Source: Glutamicibacter sp. B1 (GTDB taxonomy: Bacteria; Actinomycetota; Actinomycetes; Actinomycetales; Micrococcaceae). Taken from it: a stretch of DNA of 64,000 bases. Below the pieces are notes generated by a model, which was not told the origin of the DNA, did not search any database, and worked only from the letters and a program-made list of their open reading frames with translations. Shown piece by piece: positions 53,265 to 62,850 of the stretch (within the stretch, counting starts at the first letter, position 1; each line of letters starts with the position of its first letter). The DNA is taken from contig NZ_CP125942.1 in the NCBI RefSeq assembly GCF_039602135.1, positions 2,418,001-2,482,000 of the forward strand, in the 5' to 3' direction. Both the position numbers and the translations under genes were made by a program.

Positions 53265-53300
53265 CTTCAATCACGAGATCCGTGAAATCGTGGGGAAAGC

Positions 53301-53588
53301 TTACTTAGCCTTCTCTACGATCTCAACGAGACGCCAGCGCTTGTCAGCAGACAGCGGGCGGGTCTCAGCGATAACAACCAAGTCGCCGATGCCGGCTTCG
53401 TTGTTCTCATCGTGAGCCTTGACGTTCTTGTTGCGACGCATAACCTTGCCGTAGAGAGCGTGCTTTACACGGTCCTCAACGTCAACGACGATGGTCTTCT
53501 GCATCTTGTCGGATACCACGTAACCACGGAGGGTCTTGCGGTAGTTACGCTCGGTAGCGTTATCCACACCGTTCTCCTTCTCGCTCAT
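53301..53588 (-). CDS. rpsQ: 30S ribosomal protein S17
   Basis: A 95-residue OB-fold protein. '[20 protein letters not shown]' is the signature, with '[18 protein letters not shown]' further on. Its ATG overlaps the rpmC stop by one base. It is the last gene of the S10 operon here and is followed by a strong hairpin. Confidence 0.97.
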   Translation of the reverse strand: MSEKENGVDNATERNYRKTLRGYVVSDKMQKTIVVDVEDRVKHALYGKVMRRNKNVKAHDENNEAGIGDLVVIAETRPLSADKRWRLVEIVEKAK

Positions 53589-53851
53589 TACTTGGATTCC
53601 TTCTTGGTTTCTTCAACCGGAACGACGACATCCTGACGAATGCCCAGCTCGCGCTCGCGCAGCACAGTGTAGATGCGGGCGATATCGCGCTTGATTGCCT
53701 TCAGGTTCGCGTTGCTCTCCAGCTGGCCGGTAGCCGACTGGAAACGCAGGTTGAACAGTTCTGCCTTGGCCTTCTTCAATTCCTCGTTCAAACGAGCGGT
53801 ATCGAAGCCGTCCAGGGACTCAATGCTAAGGTCCTTAGAACCGATAGACAT
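53588..53851 (-). CDS. rpmC: 50S ribosomal protein L29
   Basis: An 87-residue helical protein near the exit tunnel. '[20 protein letters not shown]' and '[19 protein letters not shown]' are the family core. A C-terminal extension ('[14 protein letters not shown]') goes beyond the 63 residues of E. coli. It lies two bases after rplP. Confidence 0.97.
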   Translation of the reverse strand: MSIGSKDLSIESLDGFDTARLNEELKKAKAELFNLRFQSATGQLESNANLKAIKRDIARIYTVLRERELGIRQDVVVPVEETKKESK

Positions 53852-53853
53852 CC

Positions 53854-54270
53854 CTATTCACCACCTTCACGACGCACGATGCGTGCCTTCATTGGCAGCT
53901 TGTGGATTGCAAGACGCAATGCCTCTTTAGCTACCTCTTCACTGACGCCACCGAGTTCAAACATGACTCGTCCTGGCTTGACGTTGGCGACCCACCATTC
54001 AGGTGAACCCTTACCGGAACCCATACGGGTTTCAGCAGGCTTCTTGGTCAGCGGACGGTCTGGGTAGATGTTGATCCACACCTTACCGCCACGCTTGATG
54101 TAACGGGTCATAGCGATACGAGCGGCTTCGATCTGACGGTTAGTCACGTAAGCCGGGGTCAACGCCTGAATACCGAACTCACCGAATGCAACGGTGGTTC
54201 CGCCCTTGGCAGCACCCGAACGCTTTGGGTGGTGCTGCTTACGGAACTTAACTCGACGTGGGATAAGCAT
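53854..54270 (-). CDS. rplP: 50S ribosomal protein L16
   Basis: A 138-residue protein at the A-site tRNA elbow. '[19 protein letters not shown]' and '[20 protein letters not shown]' are nearly invariant. It directly abuts the end of rpsC. Confidence 0.98.
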   Translation of the reverse strand: MLIPRRVKFRKQHHPKRSGAAKGGTTVAFGEFGIQALTPAYVTNRQIEAARIAMTRYIKRGGKVWINIYPDRPLTKKPAETRMGSGKGSPEWWVANVKPGRVMFELGGVSEEVAKEALRLAIHKLPMKARIVRREGGE

Positions 54271-55056
54271 TTAAGCCTCTCCTCCTTCCGCAGCCGGAGC
54301 TGCAGCGCCCTTGTTACGGTCGTTACGACGACGACGCTCGCCACCACGTGGACGATCGTTGCCGCCGCGGCCGCCACGAGCTGGAGCAGCAGCAGCCTGC
54401 TGTGCAGCCAGTTCCTTGGCGGTGACGTCACCCTTGTAGATCCAAACCTTCACACCGATACGGCCGAAGGTGGTCTTGGCTTCGAACTTGCCGAAGTCGA
54501 TGTTCGCGCGCAGGGTGTGCAGTGGCACACGACCTTCGCGGTAGAACTCCTTGCGGGACATTTCTGCACCGCCAAGACGACCGGAGCACTGAACGCGGAT
54601 GCCCTTGGCACCTGCGCGCATTGCCGACTGCATTGCCTTCTTCATCGCACGGCGGAAAGCCACGCGGGAAGCAAGCTGCTCGGCGATGCCCTGGGCGACC
54701 AACTGGGCCTCCATGTCAGGGTTCTTGACCTCGAGGATGTTCAGCTGAACCTGCTTCTTGGTGAGCTTTTCCAGCTCGCCACGAATGCGGTCGGCTTCTG
54801 CACCACGGCGACCGATAACGATACCTGGACGTGCAGTGTGGATGTCCACACGTACGCGGTCACGGGTACGTTCGATCTCTACGCGGGCGATGCCTGCGCG
54901 GTCCATGCCCTTGGAGAGCAGTGCACGGATCTGTACGTCTTCTTTTACGTAATCCGCGTAACGCTGACCTGGCTTGCTGGAATCAGCGAACCAGTGCGAG
55001 ACGTGGTCAGTGGTGATGCCGAGACGGAAACCGTTCGGATTTACCTTCTGTCCCAT
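54271..55056 (-). CDS. rpsC: 30S ribosomal protein S3
   Basis: A 261-residue mRNA-entry protein. It contains the KH domain '[20 protein letters not shown]' and the C-terminal '[20 protein letters not shown]'. After about residue 215 comes a low-complexity extension rich in Ala, Arg and Gly ('[20 protein letters not shown]'), common in Micrococcaceae. It abuts rplV and rplP without spacers. Confidence 0.97.
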   Translation of the reverse strand: MGQKVNPNGFRLGITTDHVSHWFADSSKPGQRYADYVKEDVQIRALLSKGMDRAGIARVEIERTRDRVRVDIHTARPGIVIGRRGAEADRIRGELEKLTKKQVQLNILEVKNPDMEAQLVAQGIAEQLASRVAFRRAMKKAMQSAMRAGAKGIRVQCSGRLGGAEMSRKEFYREGRVPLHTLRANIDFGKFEAKTTFGRIGVKVWIYKGDVTAKELAAQQAAAAPARGGRGGNDRPRGGERRRRNDRNKGAAAPAAEGGEA

Positions 55057-55419
55057 TTAGTTCTCCCCACCCTTCTGGGTTGAAACAACCACAGTCACGT
55101 GGCTGGTGCGCTTCTTGATCTGGAATGCGCGACCCTGTGCACGCGGCTGGAACCGCTTCATGGTCGGACCTTCATCAACAAACGCTTCGCTGATAATCAG
55201 CTCGTCCTCATTGAATGCTTCACCTGCGCGGTCCGCGGCGGCACGGGCGTTAGCCACTGCCGATGCGACAACCTTGTATACCGGCTCCGAAGCTGCCTGT
55301 GGGGCAAACTTCAAGATGGCCAGTGCCTCGTTGGTCTGCAGACCACGAACAAGGTTGACGACGCGCCGGGCCTTCATAGGCGTTACGCGGATGTGACGCG
55401 CAATTGCCTTGGCTTCCAT
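55057..55419 (-). CDS. rplV: 50S ribosomal protein L22
   Basis: A 120-residue exit-tunnel protein. The start is the ATG at 55419, after GAAGGA, giving '[20 protein letters not shown]'; the frame is open upstream but not homologous there. '[18 protein letters not shown]'-like '[19 protein letters not shown]' is the end block, and its hairpin loop lines the tunnel. It follows rpsS after 59 bases. Confidence 0.97.
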   Translation of the reverse strand: MEAKAIARHIRVTPMKARRVVNLVRGLQTNEALAILKFAPQAASEPVYKVVASAVANARAAADRAGEAFNEDELIISEAFVDEGPTMKRFQPRAQGRAFQIKKRTSHVTVVVSTQKGGEN

Positions 55420-55478
55420 TGCTATCCTTCTCTCGTCTATCGAAGAAGTGCTAAGCGATACTAGTTCCCTTGCGGGGC

Positions 55479-55760
55479 CTAGCGGCGCTTGCCCTTCTTG
55501 TCGTCCTTTACGTGGCCACGGAACGTACGGGTTGGGGCAAACTCTCCGAGCTTGTGTCCAACCATCGATTCGGTAACGAACACAGGAATGTGCTTGCGAC
55601 CGTCGTGTACGGCGATGGTGTGTCCCAGCATGTCCGGGATGATCATCGAACGGCGGGACCACGTCTTGATGACGTTCTTGGTGCCCTTTTCGTTTTCAGC
55701 AACGACCTTCAGGAACAGGTGCTGATCGACGAAGGGGCCTTTCTTCAGGCTGCGTGGCAT
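55479..55760 (-). CDS. rpsS: 30S ribosomal protein S19
   Basis: A 93-residue head protein. '[19 protein letters not shown]' and '[19 protein letters not shown]' are invariant blocks. It lies twelve bases after rplB in the S10 operon. Confidence 0.98.
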   Translation of the reverse strand: MPRSLKKGPFVDQHLFLKVVAENEKGTKNVIKTWSRRSMIIPDMLGHTIAVHDGRKHIPVFVTESMVGHKLGEFAPTRTFRGHVKDDKKGKRR

Positions 55761-55772
55761 GTTTCCAGGCTC

Positions 55773-56612
55773 CTATCGCTTGTTCTTGCCGGTCTTGCGA
55801 CGACGCACAATGAGCTTGTCGCTTTCCTTGTTCGGACGACGGGTGCGTCCTTCACGCTTACCGTTAGGGTTGACCGGGTGACGACCACCGGAGGTCTTAC
55901 CTTCACCACCACCGTGTGGGTGGTCAACTGGGTTCATGACAACGCCACGAACGGTTGGGCGAACGCCCTTCCAGCGCATACGGCCGGCCTTACCCCAGTT
56001 GATGTTGATCTGCTCAGCGTTACCAACTTCGCCGATGGTTGCGCGGCAGCGCACATCAACGTTGCGGATTTCGCCCGAAGGCAAACGCAGCTGAGCGAAG
56101 CGACCCTCACGGGCTACCAGCTGGATCGAAGCACCTGCGGAACGAGCCATCTTAGCGCCGCCACCTGGGCGAAGCTCCACAGCGTGGATCACGGTACCAA
56201 CCGGGATGTTACGCAGTGGCAGGTTGTTACCTGGCTTGATGTCAGCGTTTGCGCCGGCCTCAATCTGGTCACCCTGCTTGAGGTTGTTCGGTGCGATGAT
56301 GTAGCGCTTGGTGCCGTCCACGTAGTGGAGCAGAGCGATACGAGCGGTACGGTTTGGGTCGTACTCAATGTGAGCGACCTTTGCCGGAACGCCGTCCTTA
56401 TCGTGACGACGGAAGTCGACAACACGGTAAGCGCGCTTGTGTCCGCCACCCTTGTGTCGGGTGGTGATCTTACCGGAGTTGTTACGGCCGCCAGTCTTGG
56501 TGAGTGGACGAACCAGCGACTTTTCCGGAGTCGATCGGGTGATTTCTGCGAAGTCGGCTACCGACGAGCCGCGAAGGCCCGGGGTAGTCGGCTTGTACTT
56601 ACGAATTCCCAT
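55773..56612 (-). CDS. rplB: 50S ribosomal protein L2
   Basis: A 279-residue protein essential for peptidyl transfer and subunit joining. '[20 protein letters not shown]' begins it, and '[20 protein letters not shown]' contains the catalytic-region His. It follows rplW after 31 bases. Confidence 0.98.
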   Translation of the reverse strand: MGIRKYKPTTPGLRGSSVADFAEITRSTPEKSLVRPLTKTGGRNNSGKITTRHKGGGHKRAYRVVDFRRHDKDGVPAKVAHIEYDPNRTARIALLHYVDGTKRYIIAPNNLKQGDQIEAGANADIKPGNNLPLRNIPVGTVIHAVELRPGGGAKMARSAGASIQLVAREGRFAQLRLPSGEIRNVDVRCRATIGEVGNAEQININWGKAGRMRWKGVRPTVRGVVMNPVDHPHGGGEGKTSGGRHPVNPNGKREGRTRRPNKESDKLIVRRRKTGKNKR

Positions 56613-56643
56613 TATTTATATTCCTCGTTAAAGTGGTCTCCGC

Positions 56644-56946
56644 TTAGGAAAGCGGACCGCCGAAGATGTCAATCGAGCCTTCCTTCAGGGTGATGATGGC
56701 ACGCTTGGTGTTCTTGCGTGCACCCCACCCGAAGCGGGTGCGCTTGCGCTTACCGGCTCGGTTGATGGTGTTTACGGAGTCAACCTTGACGTTGAAGATA
56801 GCTTCAACGGCGTACTTGATTTCCGTCTTGTTGGAGCTTGGTGCCACCTCGAAGGTGTACTGACCTTGGTCGATCAGACCGTAGCTCTTTTCCGATACGA
56901 CTGGTGCGATGACCACGTCGTGTGGAGCCTTGGAGTTGATGCTCAC
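56644..56946 (-). CDS. rplW: 50S ribosomal protein L23
   Basis: A 100-residue exit-site protein that docks trigger factor and SRP. '[20 protein letters not shown]' and '[20 protein letters not shown]' are signature blocks. Its ATG overlaps the rplD stop by four bases. Confidence 0.97.
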   Translation of the reverse strand: MSINSKAPHDVVIAPVVSEKSYGLIDQGQYTFEVAPSSNKTEIKYAVEAIFNVKVDSVNTINRAGKRKRTRFGWGARKNTKRAIITLKEGSIDIFGGPLS

Positions 56947-57545
56947 TTGGCTTCCTCCTTCTGGACCAGGGCATCGAAGGCAGCCTTGGTGAAGACTACG
57001 TCATCCGAAACCAGAACATCGTAGGTGTTCAGCTGGTCGACGTACAGAACGTGCACAGCGTCGAGGTTGCGAACCGAAAGGGCTGCAACATCGTTGGCGC
57101 GCTCGATGACGACAAGCAGGTTCTTGCGCTCGGTGAGCGAACGCAAGGTAGCCAGAGCTTCCTTGGTCGATGGGGTTTCCCCTGCAACCAAGTTCTCAAT
57201 CACGTGGACGCGACCGAAGCGTGCACGATCAGACAAAGCGCCGCGCAGTGCAGCAGCCTTCATCTTCTTCGGGGTACGCTGTGCGTAATCACGTGGGGTT
57301 GGACCGTGGACAATGCCACCGCCGGTCATGTGAGGAGCACGGATCGAACCCTGACGAGCGCGGCCGGTACCCTTCTGCTTGAACGGCTTGCGACCTGCAC
57401 CCGAAACCTCGGAGCGGTCCTTGGTCTTGTGGGTACCCTGGCGGGCAGCAGCAAGCTGTGCAACGACAACCTGGTGCAGCAGCGGGACGTTGGTCTGTAC
57501 GTCGAAGATTGCTGCAGGCAGTTCGACGTTAAGTGCCTTAGTCAT
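56943..57545 (-). CDS. rplD: 50S ribosomal protein L4
   Basis: A 200-residue protein lining the exit tunnel. '[20 protein letters not shown]' and '[20 protein letters not shown]' form the tunnel loop. In E. coli L4 also represses the S10 operon; whether that holds here is unknown. It starts four bases after rplC. Confidence 0.97.
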   Translation of the reverse strand: MTKALNVELPAAIFDVQTNVPLLHQVVVAQLAAARQGTHKTKDRSEVSGAGRKPFKQKGTGRARQGSIRAPHMTGGGIVHGPTPRDYAQRTPKKMKAAALRGALSDRARFGRVHVIENLVAGETPSTKEALATLRSLTERKNLLVVIERANDVAALSVRNLDAVHVLYVDQLNTYDVLVSDDVVFTKAAFDALVQKEEAK

Positions 57546-57549
57546 TTAC

Positions 57550-58200
57550 TTATGCTCCCTTCACGGCGTTGCGTACGAGAACGACGCGGCCGCGGGCACC
57601 TGGAACGGCACCCTTGATCAGCAGGAGGTTCTTCTCAACGTCGATAGCGTGAATGGTCAGGTTCTGAGTGGTTACACGCTCAGCACCCATACGACCAGCC
57701 ATCTTCTGTCCACGGAAAACGCGACCTGGGGTCGATGCGCCGCCGATGGAACCTGGCTTACGGTGGTTCTTGTGAGCACCGTGCGATGCGCCAACACCAG
57801 AGAAGTTGTGGCGCTTCATGGTACCGGCGAAGCCCTTACCCTTGGAGGTGCCAACGACGTCGACCTTCTGGCCGGCTTCGAAGAGCTCCACGGAAAGTTC
57901 CTGGCCCGGGGTGTACTCAGCAGCGTCTGCGGTGCGCAGTTCTACCAAGTGACGACGTGGGGTGACGCCTGCAGCCTCGAAGTGACCAGCCAGTGGCTTG
58001 GTGACCTTGCGAGGATCGATCTGGCCGTAGCCGATCTGAACTGCGGTGTAGCCATCGCGCTCTTCGTTGATGAGCTTGGTGACAACGTTGCTATCAGCCT
58101 GCACGACGGTGACAGGGATCAGGTTGTTGTTCGAATCCCAAACCTGGGTCATGCCGAGCTTCGTGCCCAACAGGCCCTTGAAATTACGGGTTGCGGTCAT
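57550..58200 (-). CDS. rplC: 50S ribosomal protein L3
   Basis: A 216-residue early-assembly protein. '[17 protein letters not shown]' and '[20 protein letters not shown]' are family hallmarks; the Gln methylated in E. coli L3 would lie after '[13 protein letters not shown]'-type loop, which is conserved. It follows rpsJ after 20 bases. Confidence 0.97.
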   Translation of the reverse strand: MTATRNFKGLLGTKLGMTQVWDSNNNLIPVTVVQADSNVVTKLINEERDGYTAVQIGYGQIDPRKVTKPLAGHFEAAGVTPRRHLVELRTADAAEYTPGQELSVELFEAGQKVDVVGTSKGKGFAGTMKRHNFSGVGASHGAHKNHRKPGSIGGASTPGRVFRGQKMAGRMGAERVTTQNLTIHAIDVEKNLLLIKGAVPGARGRVVLVRNAVKGA

Positions 58201-58220
58201 AGTTTTCTCGCCACCTCCCC

Positions 58221-58529
58221 TTAAAGCTTGATTTCGATGTTGACATCCGCTGGCAGGTCGAGACGCATCAGCGAATCAACGGCCTTCGGGGTCGGATCAA
58301 CAATGTCGATCAGACGCTTGTGCGTGCGCATTTCGAAGTGCTCGCGGCTGTCCTTGTACTTGTGTGGCGAACGGATAACGCAGTACACGTTCTTCTCCGT
58401 TGGCAGCGGCACTGGGCCGACTACGGTTGCGCCTGCGCGCGTGACCGTCTCAACGATCTTCCGGGCCGAAACGTCAATGACCTCGTGGTCATACGACTTC
58501 AGCCGGATGCGGATTTTCTGTCCCGCCAT
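58221..58529 (-). CDS. rpsJ: 30S ribosomal protein S10
   Basis: A 102-residue protein that also acts as NusE in antitermination. '[19 protein letters not shown]' is the standard start (ATG at 58529); the frame is open 24 codons upstream but not homologous. '[19 protein letters not shown]' is the conserved middle. It is the first gene of the S10 operon, with a leader of several hundred bases. Confidence 0.98.
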   Translation of the reverse strand: MAGQKIRIRLKSYDHEVIDVSARKIVETVTRAGATVVGPVPLPTEKNVYCVIRSPHKYKDSREHFEMRTHKRLIDIVDPTPKAVDSLMRLDLPADVNIEIKL

Positions 58530-58951
58530 GGCGTCATGCCTCTTTCTGTTAGCACTATCTAAAATTGCTGTGCCTATATACGGGTTCTTGCGAACCGGCA
58601 CGCCTTACTCTGCGACTGAATCCGGATCAGATCCGGGTTCCTCACCCGCAGGAGGCTCCGACCCCCGAACTCGGGCGTGTCGTAAAATTTTCAGTCACGA
58701 CAAGACCGCTAAGTTTTCACTTTATCGAGGGCCTGATAATTTGAAACAGTTGTATCGTTCCCGAACCACAGGCATTATCCTGCGTGAGAGCCGATCCCGG
58801 TTGTTCAAATCAGTATCGATTACCCCAACAATGGGGATCGAGTTGCACTCAAGCAACTTATCTAGTCTGACAGGTTGGCAACGATCGCGCAAATCTTTTA
58901 TGGCCTTCTAGCCCCGTGATCTTGACCTCACCGCCTGCAATGGTCCCACTT
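58530..58951 (-). promoter_or_regulatory. S10 operon leader and promoter region
   Basis: 422 bases upstream of rpsJ with no gene. A perfect palindrome CCGGATC-A-GATCCGG lies at 58622-58636. On the minus strand TTGCGC (58892-58887) and CAGACT (58869-58864) are 17 bases apart and form a tentative promoter, which would give a leader of about 330 bases. An E. coli-like L4-binding leader could not be recognised. Confidence 0.35.
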
Positions 58952-61900
58952 CTACCGCTGTTCAGGATCCTGCGCTCCTGAATCCTCGGCGGAATCGGGA
59001 CCCTGTGCAGGATGCTGCGCAGGCTGGCCCCAAGGCAATCGTGGCGCAGATGGCAAGTTAGCCGTTGATTGATCAACTGGTGGTTGCGCGGTTGATGGGC
59101 CCGCCCGATCAACCTTCACCAGTTTGTAGACGGCTGCAATGATCAGCCCCAGACCAATCAGGACCAGCCACAAGAACACCAATTCACGCAAGAACCACAT
59201 CACGCTCAGGGTCAGGGCAATGGCACCCCACCAGATGAACAGCCGCTGCCCTAATTTCAGTCCCCAGGCGATCAGGCATCCAAAGAAGAGCAACCCGATG
59301 ATCTGCGCGATGGTGTTGGATTCGGCCAGGGCAGCAAAGAGCGTCATGCTGGCCGCGATGGATCCTGCGATGAGATACGCCCGCTCCAACGCAGGATGAG
59401 CCTTGAAGGTGCGCCAGATGACCAGCACTACCGCAACCAAGGACAAATAGGCCATGATGCCGCTAAATTCTGGTGTACCTCTGATCCACGAATAAGAGCT
59501 GAGAGCCAGCACGGCGCCCAGCACAATCAGCCCGTCCACCATATAGGCTTTGGCACCGTCCGGTAGTTCGAAGAAGCACACCAGTACCCCCACACCAAAG
59601 ATCAGGACCGCTCCCCCAATAATGCTCCAGCTGGCAACACCATCTAGGTGCGCTAGGCCACCGGCGATCAGCAAAGCCAAGAGCATGTCGGCGAAGTAGA
59701 TCCTTGACGCGGCGCCGAGTGGATCAGCATGTCGGTAGCTCGCTGGCGGATAGTCAGGGGCTGGTTCTTTCATGCGCCCATGAGCCATGGCCAACAAGTA
59801 GAGCACAGCGCCTGTAGCGATAAGTGCCCACGAGATATCCATGGAATCCAGTACACGCAGTGAACCAACACCGCGAATCTTGATCACCGCTTGAACGATA
59901 GTCACGGTGAGCATGATGACAGAGCCGAGAGCGTACCATGCACTCTTGCGAGTGATCACCAGCAGCGTCAAAGCAACGGCCAGGACAGTGTTGGCCGCCA
60001 CGGCCCACCAAGTGTCTATCTGCCACCAACCCACGACCAGCGCTGGCAGGAAGATGGCCAGGGCAATGGCACTAGAGATGTGCCGCTGAGAACGCCAGCG
60101 CCATTCGGCCGCGATTGCGAGAAGCGCCATCACCAGCAGAAGCACTGCGGCCACTTGTTCGTTCCACCAACGAGATCGCAGCCATCCGCTCTGATCCGAC
60201 ATTACCGATGCTTGCACGGTAATCACCACGATGATCGCCACGATCGGTGCGAAGAGATAATACTGCGCCCGGTGTGACAGACCTGTCCGCTCCGCAATGA
60301 AAGCTGCGCACCCGTGAGTGCCGACGCACACGGCAGCTAAGAGAATCACACCGCGGTCAGCCCCGCCGGCAAGCCATCCGTAGCCCAACACTGCAACAGG
60401 GATACCGATCAACAGTCCGATAGCGACCCAGCGCAGTTCTTGTCGTAGAGGTTTGTGATGGCGAATATTGATGAGCAGTCGAGTCAGCTGAGGAATGCTC
60501 AATGAGACCACCAGTAAGGCGAAGCGTCCGTGAATGTCAAAGTCCATGGACCGCGCAAACCACCACATCATCGAGCTAAAGAGCACCTGAGCAAGGCTCG
60601 CGTAAATGATCTTCCAACTCTGATCATTGCTTCGTCGCACATGAACCAAGAAATGCGCGAGCGTGCCAGTACCAATAACTAACGCAAGCACCCATGCATC
60701 TTTTTCAAAGCTGAGCGCATAAAGTACCAACAGCGCCGATGCTTCGACCACCTTGACACTCTGCGCGGTGCGCCCAGACTGATGCTCGGGAGAGTGAAGA
60801 CGCCACCCACTGAGGATCATCAACAAGGTCGTGATGCTCAGCGTGATGACAAACCACGGTAGGGAGTTCAGCGTCAGGTAACCGAGGCGATCATAGGTGC
60901 CGCGCGCCGCGATGACCGAGAACTGCAGGTATCCCACGATCCCAAGGGCTATCACGACCGAGGCGGCGATCCGCCACAACGTATGAATCCGTTTCACCCC
61001 GTCGTTGGCCGTGCTGGAGTTCAGCAGGGCAATGACCCACAGGAACTGTAGTACCAGCAGAACCGTGATCAGTCGTGCGCCCAACTCGCTACCCGTGGAC
61101 AATGCCGGGAACGACTCATGGATTGCCCCACCGAGCATGCCGGCGGTAATCAACAGCAATACCCAACGGATATGTCCGCAGATCTGCCGTGTCAGGCCTT
61201 CAGTGCGGTGATGCGCAAGGCTCAGTCCAATGATCGCCATGAGAAAGAGTGCCAAAGGCTGCCAGCCGTGCTGCTCCCTGCCGACCAGAACCACCAATGG
61301 GAGGGCTGCGATCACCGCCATTTCTGCCTTGGCAACGCGTAGGAGCCCAGGCAGGCACAGCAAGGCAAAAGTAGGAAGCACGAGTAATCGCAGGACAGTT
61401 GACGTGGTTTCGTTAGCGAAGAAGCAGGCGATAACCACGGAGACTAGTGCCAAGCCCCAGAGCACTGAACGCTCTAGCTGCAGGTGTCCTCGCGTCAATG
61501 GCATCCGTTTCCGATAGCCCTCGGAATAGAGCATCACGGCGACCGCCTGCAATCCGAAGATGAAAGCGAAGATCAGTGCGGTCGTGGTGTTAGACAATGC
61601 GAGGTAGTTGCAGGCCGCTAACACCATAAGTAAGAAGGTGAGGCGGGCCGCGAAGAATCGCAGTAGCCGTAGATTGCTCAATAGCCTCAGGGTGAGCAAG
61701 AGCTGAGCGGTGAGTAATGCGAAGATCCAAAAGTAGTCGCGGCTTCGCAGAGACTCAAAAAGTATCAACGAAAGAACTACGACAAAAGCGGGCAGCAATT
61801 GTGCGGTGCCGAGAATAGCCTGGAAGAAAATCGAGTCTTGGATTTTCTTGCTTCGCACTGCCAAGAGCATGAGCACAACGGAGAGTAGGAGCAAGACCAG

Positions 61901-62698
61901 CATGTAGTTCAAGACTCCGCGCTGCATCGCGGCCGCGGATGCCATGCCTGTACTGACCAAAATCAACACAGCCACCCAAGACAGGACTCGAGATTTCAGT
62001 TTGACGGTGGCATAGCCGACGGCCACCGTCCCGATGACGGAGAAGATCAGCCAAGTGCTTGGCCCAGAGATGTTCAAGGTGTTGTAGGTAGCGATGGCGC
62101 ACAGTGGCAGTAGAGCTAGGCCGGTACCGGCAAAGGCTGCTCCGGCCGGCCTCAGGGATGGCTTCACCGCGTAGGTAATTAGACCGCCGAGGTAGAAGGC
62201 CACGGCAAGGAGGAAGAACGCTATCAGCTTGGCCACCGGTGGTAGCGCGAAGCTCAAGAAGAGTGCCCCTGCGGCAACGATCATCAAGGCTGCTACGTAG
62301 AGAGTGATGTTGATATTGCGTAGTTCGCGTTCGCGCTTGGTCAGTACCTTGACTGGTTTCGCTTGAACTTCGGCGCGCGGTGCCGGACTGACTTGTTGTG
62401 GCACGCCAGTGCCTTGAGGCTGTACCGGTAGTGGTGTGAGGATACCGCTGGTGCCGGGTCCGGATGATTCTTGAAGTGGTACCGGCGCTAGCTCGCCGGG
62501 TGGAGCGTGCGTCAGTTGGCCGGTGCGACGTAAATAGTCGTTGGCCGCTTCGTAGCCTTCTTGCCATGCTTCGCGCAAGCGTTGTGCCGTTGGTTCTGCC
62601 TGGTCTTGTGCGAGTTTGCGTCCGCGGGAGCGTCCAAAGAAGTATCCAGCAAGGGCCAGTACGATTACCAGCACAATCCAACCGATCATTGAGCCCAC
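58952..62698 (-). CDS. Very large polytopic membrane protein, unknown function
   Basis: A 1248-residue protein. An N-terminal membrane anchor (about residues 5-21) is followed by 'FFGRSRGRKLAQDQ', a short helical segment and a Pro/Gln-rich linker to about residue 125. From 'NINITLYVAALMIVAAGALF' onward there are some 30 or more hydrophobic helices, mostly arranged as closely spaced pairs. The tail is a Pro/Gln/Ala-rich cytoplasmic segment of about 50 residues. The overall look recalls large actinobacterial membrane proteins of the DUF2157/DUF2339 kind, but I cannot assign it firmly. It lies between tuf and rpsJ on the same strand. Confidence 0.75.
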   Translation of the reverse strand: MGSMIGWIVLVIVLALAGYFFGRSRGRKLAQDQAEPTAQRLREAWQEGYEAANDYLRRTGQLTHAPPGELAPVPLQESSGPGTSGILTPLPVQPQGTGVPQQVSPAPRAEVQAKPVKVLTKRERELRNINITLYVAALMIVAAGALFLSFALPPVAKLIAFFLLAVAFYLGGLITYAVKPSLRPAGAAFAGTGLALLPLCAIATYNTLNISGPSTWLIFSVIGTVAVGYATVKLKSRVLSWVAVLILVSTGMASAAAMQRGVLNYMLVLLLLSVVLMLLAVRSKKIQDSIFFQAILGTAQLLPAFVVVLSLILFESLRSRDYFWIFALLTAQLLLTLRLLSNLRLLRFFAARLTFLLMVLAACNYLALSNTTTALIFAFIFGLQAVAVMLYSEGYRKRMPLTRGHLQLERSVLWGLALVSVVIACFFANETTSTVLRLLVLPTFALLCLPGLLRVAKAEMAVIAALPLVVLVGREQHGWQPLALFLMAIIGLSLAHHRTEGLTRQICGHIRWVLLLITAGMLGGAIHESFPALSTGSELGARLITVLLVLQFLWVIALLNSSTANDGVKRIHTLWRIAASVVIALGIVGYLQFSVIAARGTYDRLGYLTLNSLPWFVITLSITTLLMILSGWRLHSPEHQSGRTAQSVKVVEASALLVLYALSFEKDAWVLALVIGTGTLAHFLVHVRRSNDQSWKIIYASLAQVLFSSMMWWFARSMDFDIHGRFALLVVSLSIPQLTRLLINIRHHKPLRQELRWVAIGLLIGIPVAVLGYGWLAGGADRGVILLAAVCVGTHGCAAFIAERTGLSHRAQYYLFAPIVAIIVVITVQASVMSDQSGWLRSRWWNEQVAAVLLLVMALLAIAAEWRWRSQRHISSAIALAIFLPALVVGWWQIDTWWAVAANTVLAVALTLLVITRKSAWYALGSVIMLTVTIVQAVIKIRGVGSLRVLDSMDISWALIATGAVLYLLAMAHGRMKEPAPDYPPASYRHADPLGAASRIYFADMLLALLIAGGLAHLDGVASWSIIGGAVLIFGVGVLVCFFELPDGAKAYMVDGLIVLGAVLALSSYSWIRGTPEFSGIMAYLSLVAVVLVIWRTFKAHPALERAYLIAGSIAASMTLFAALAESNTIAQIIGLLFFGCLIAWGLKLGQRLFIWWGAIALTLSVMWFLRELVFLWLVLIGLGLIIAAVYKLVKVDRAGPSTAQPPVDQSTANLPSAPRLPWGQPAQHPAQGPDSAEDSGAQDPEQR

Positions 62699-62782
62699 TC
62701 CCCTAATGAATTTTTAGTGCGCCCTCCAATTAGACCAGCTTCTAGAAATATTCACTAGTTCAAGTTCGTTATTAAGCAAAAA

Positions 62783-62814
62783 AATTCCCCCAGCACATAA
62801 GTGCTGGGGGAATT
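62783..62814 (-). terminator. tuf terminator
   Basis: Perfect 14-base arms (62783-62796 / 62801-62814) around an ATAA loop. On the minus strand the stem ends in AATT and is followed by TTTTGCTTAAT. It lies 36 bases after the tuf stop. Confidence 0.9.
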
Positions 62815-62850
62815 CTTTGATCTCTACGGATCTAAATCATCAAGTAATGA

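Noticed and set aside
54229..55083. Long plus-strand open frame of 284 codons opposite rpsC
   Set aside because: It is the antisense of a certain ribosomal gene with strong codon bias, has no ribosome site and a Cys/Thr/Leu-rich composition typical of such shadows. The same holds for the long frames opposite rplB-rpsS (55470-56693), rpsE (46561-47370), rplE (48622-49392) and rpoA (40147-40857).
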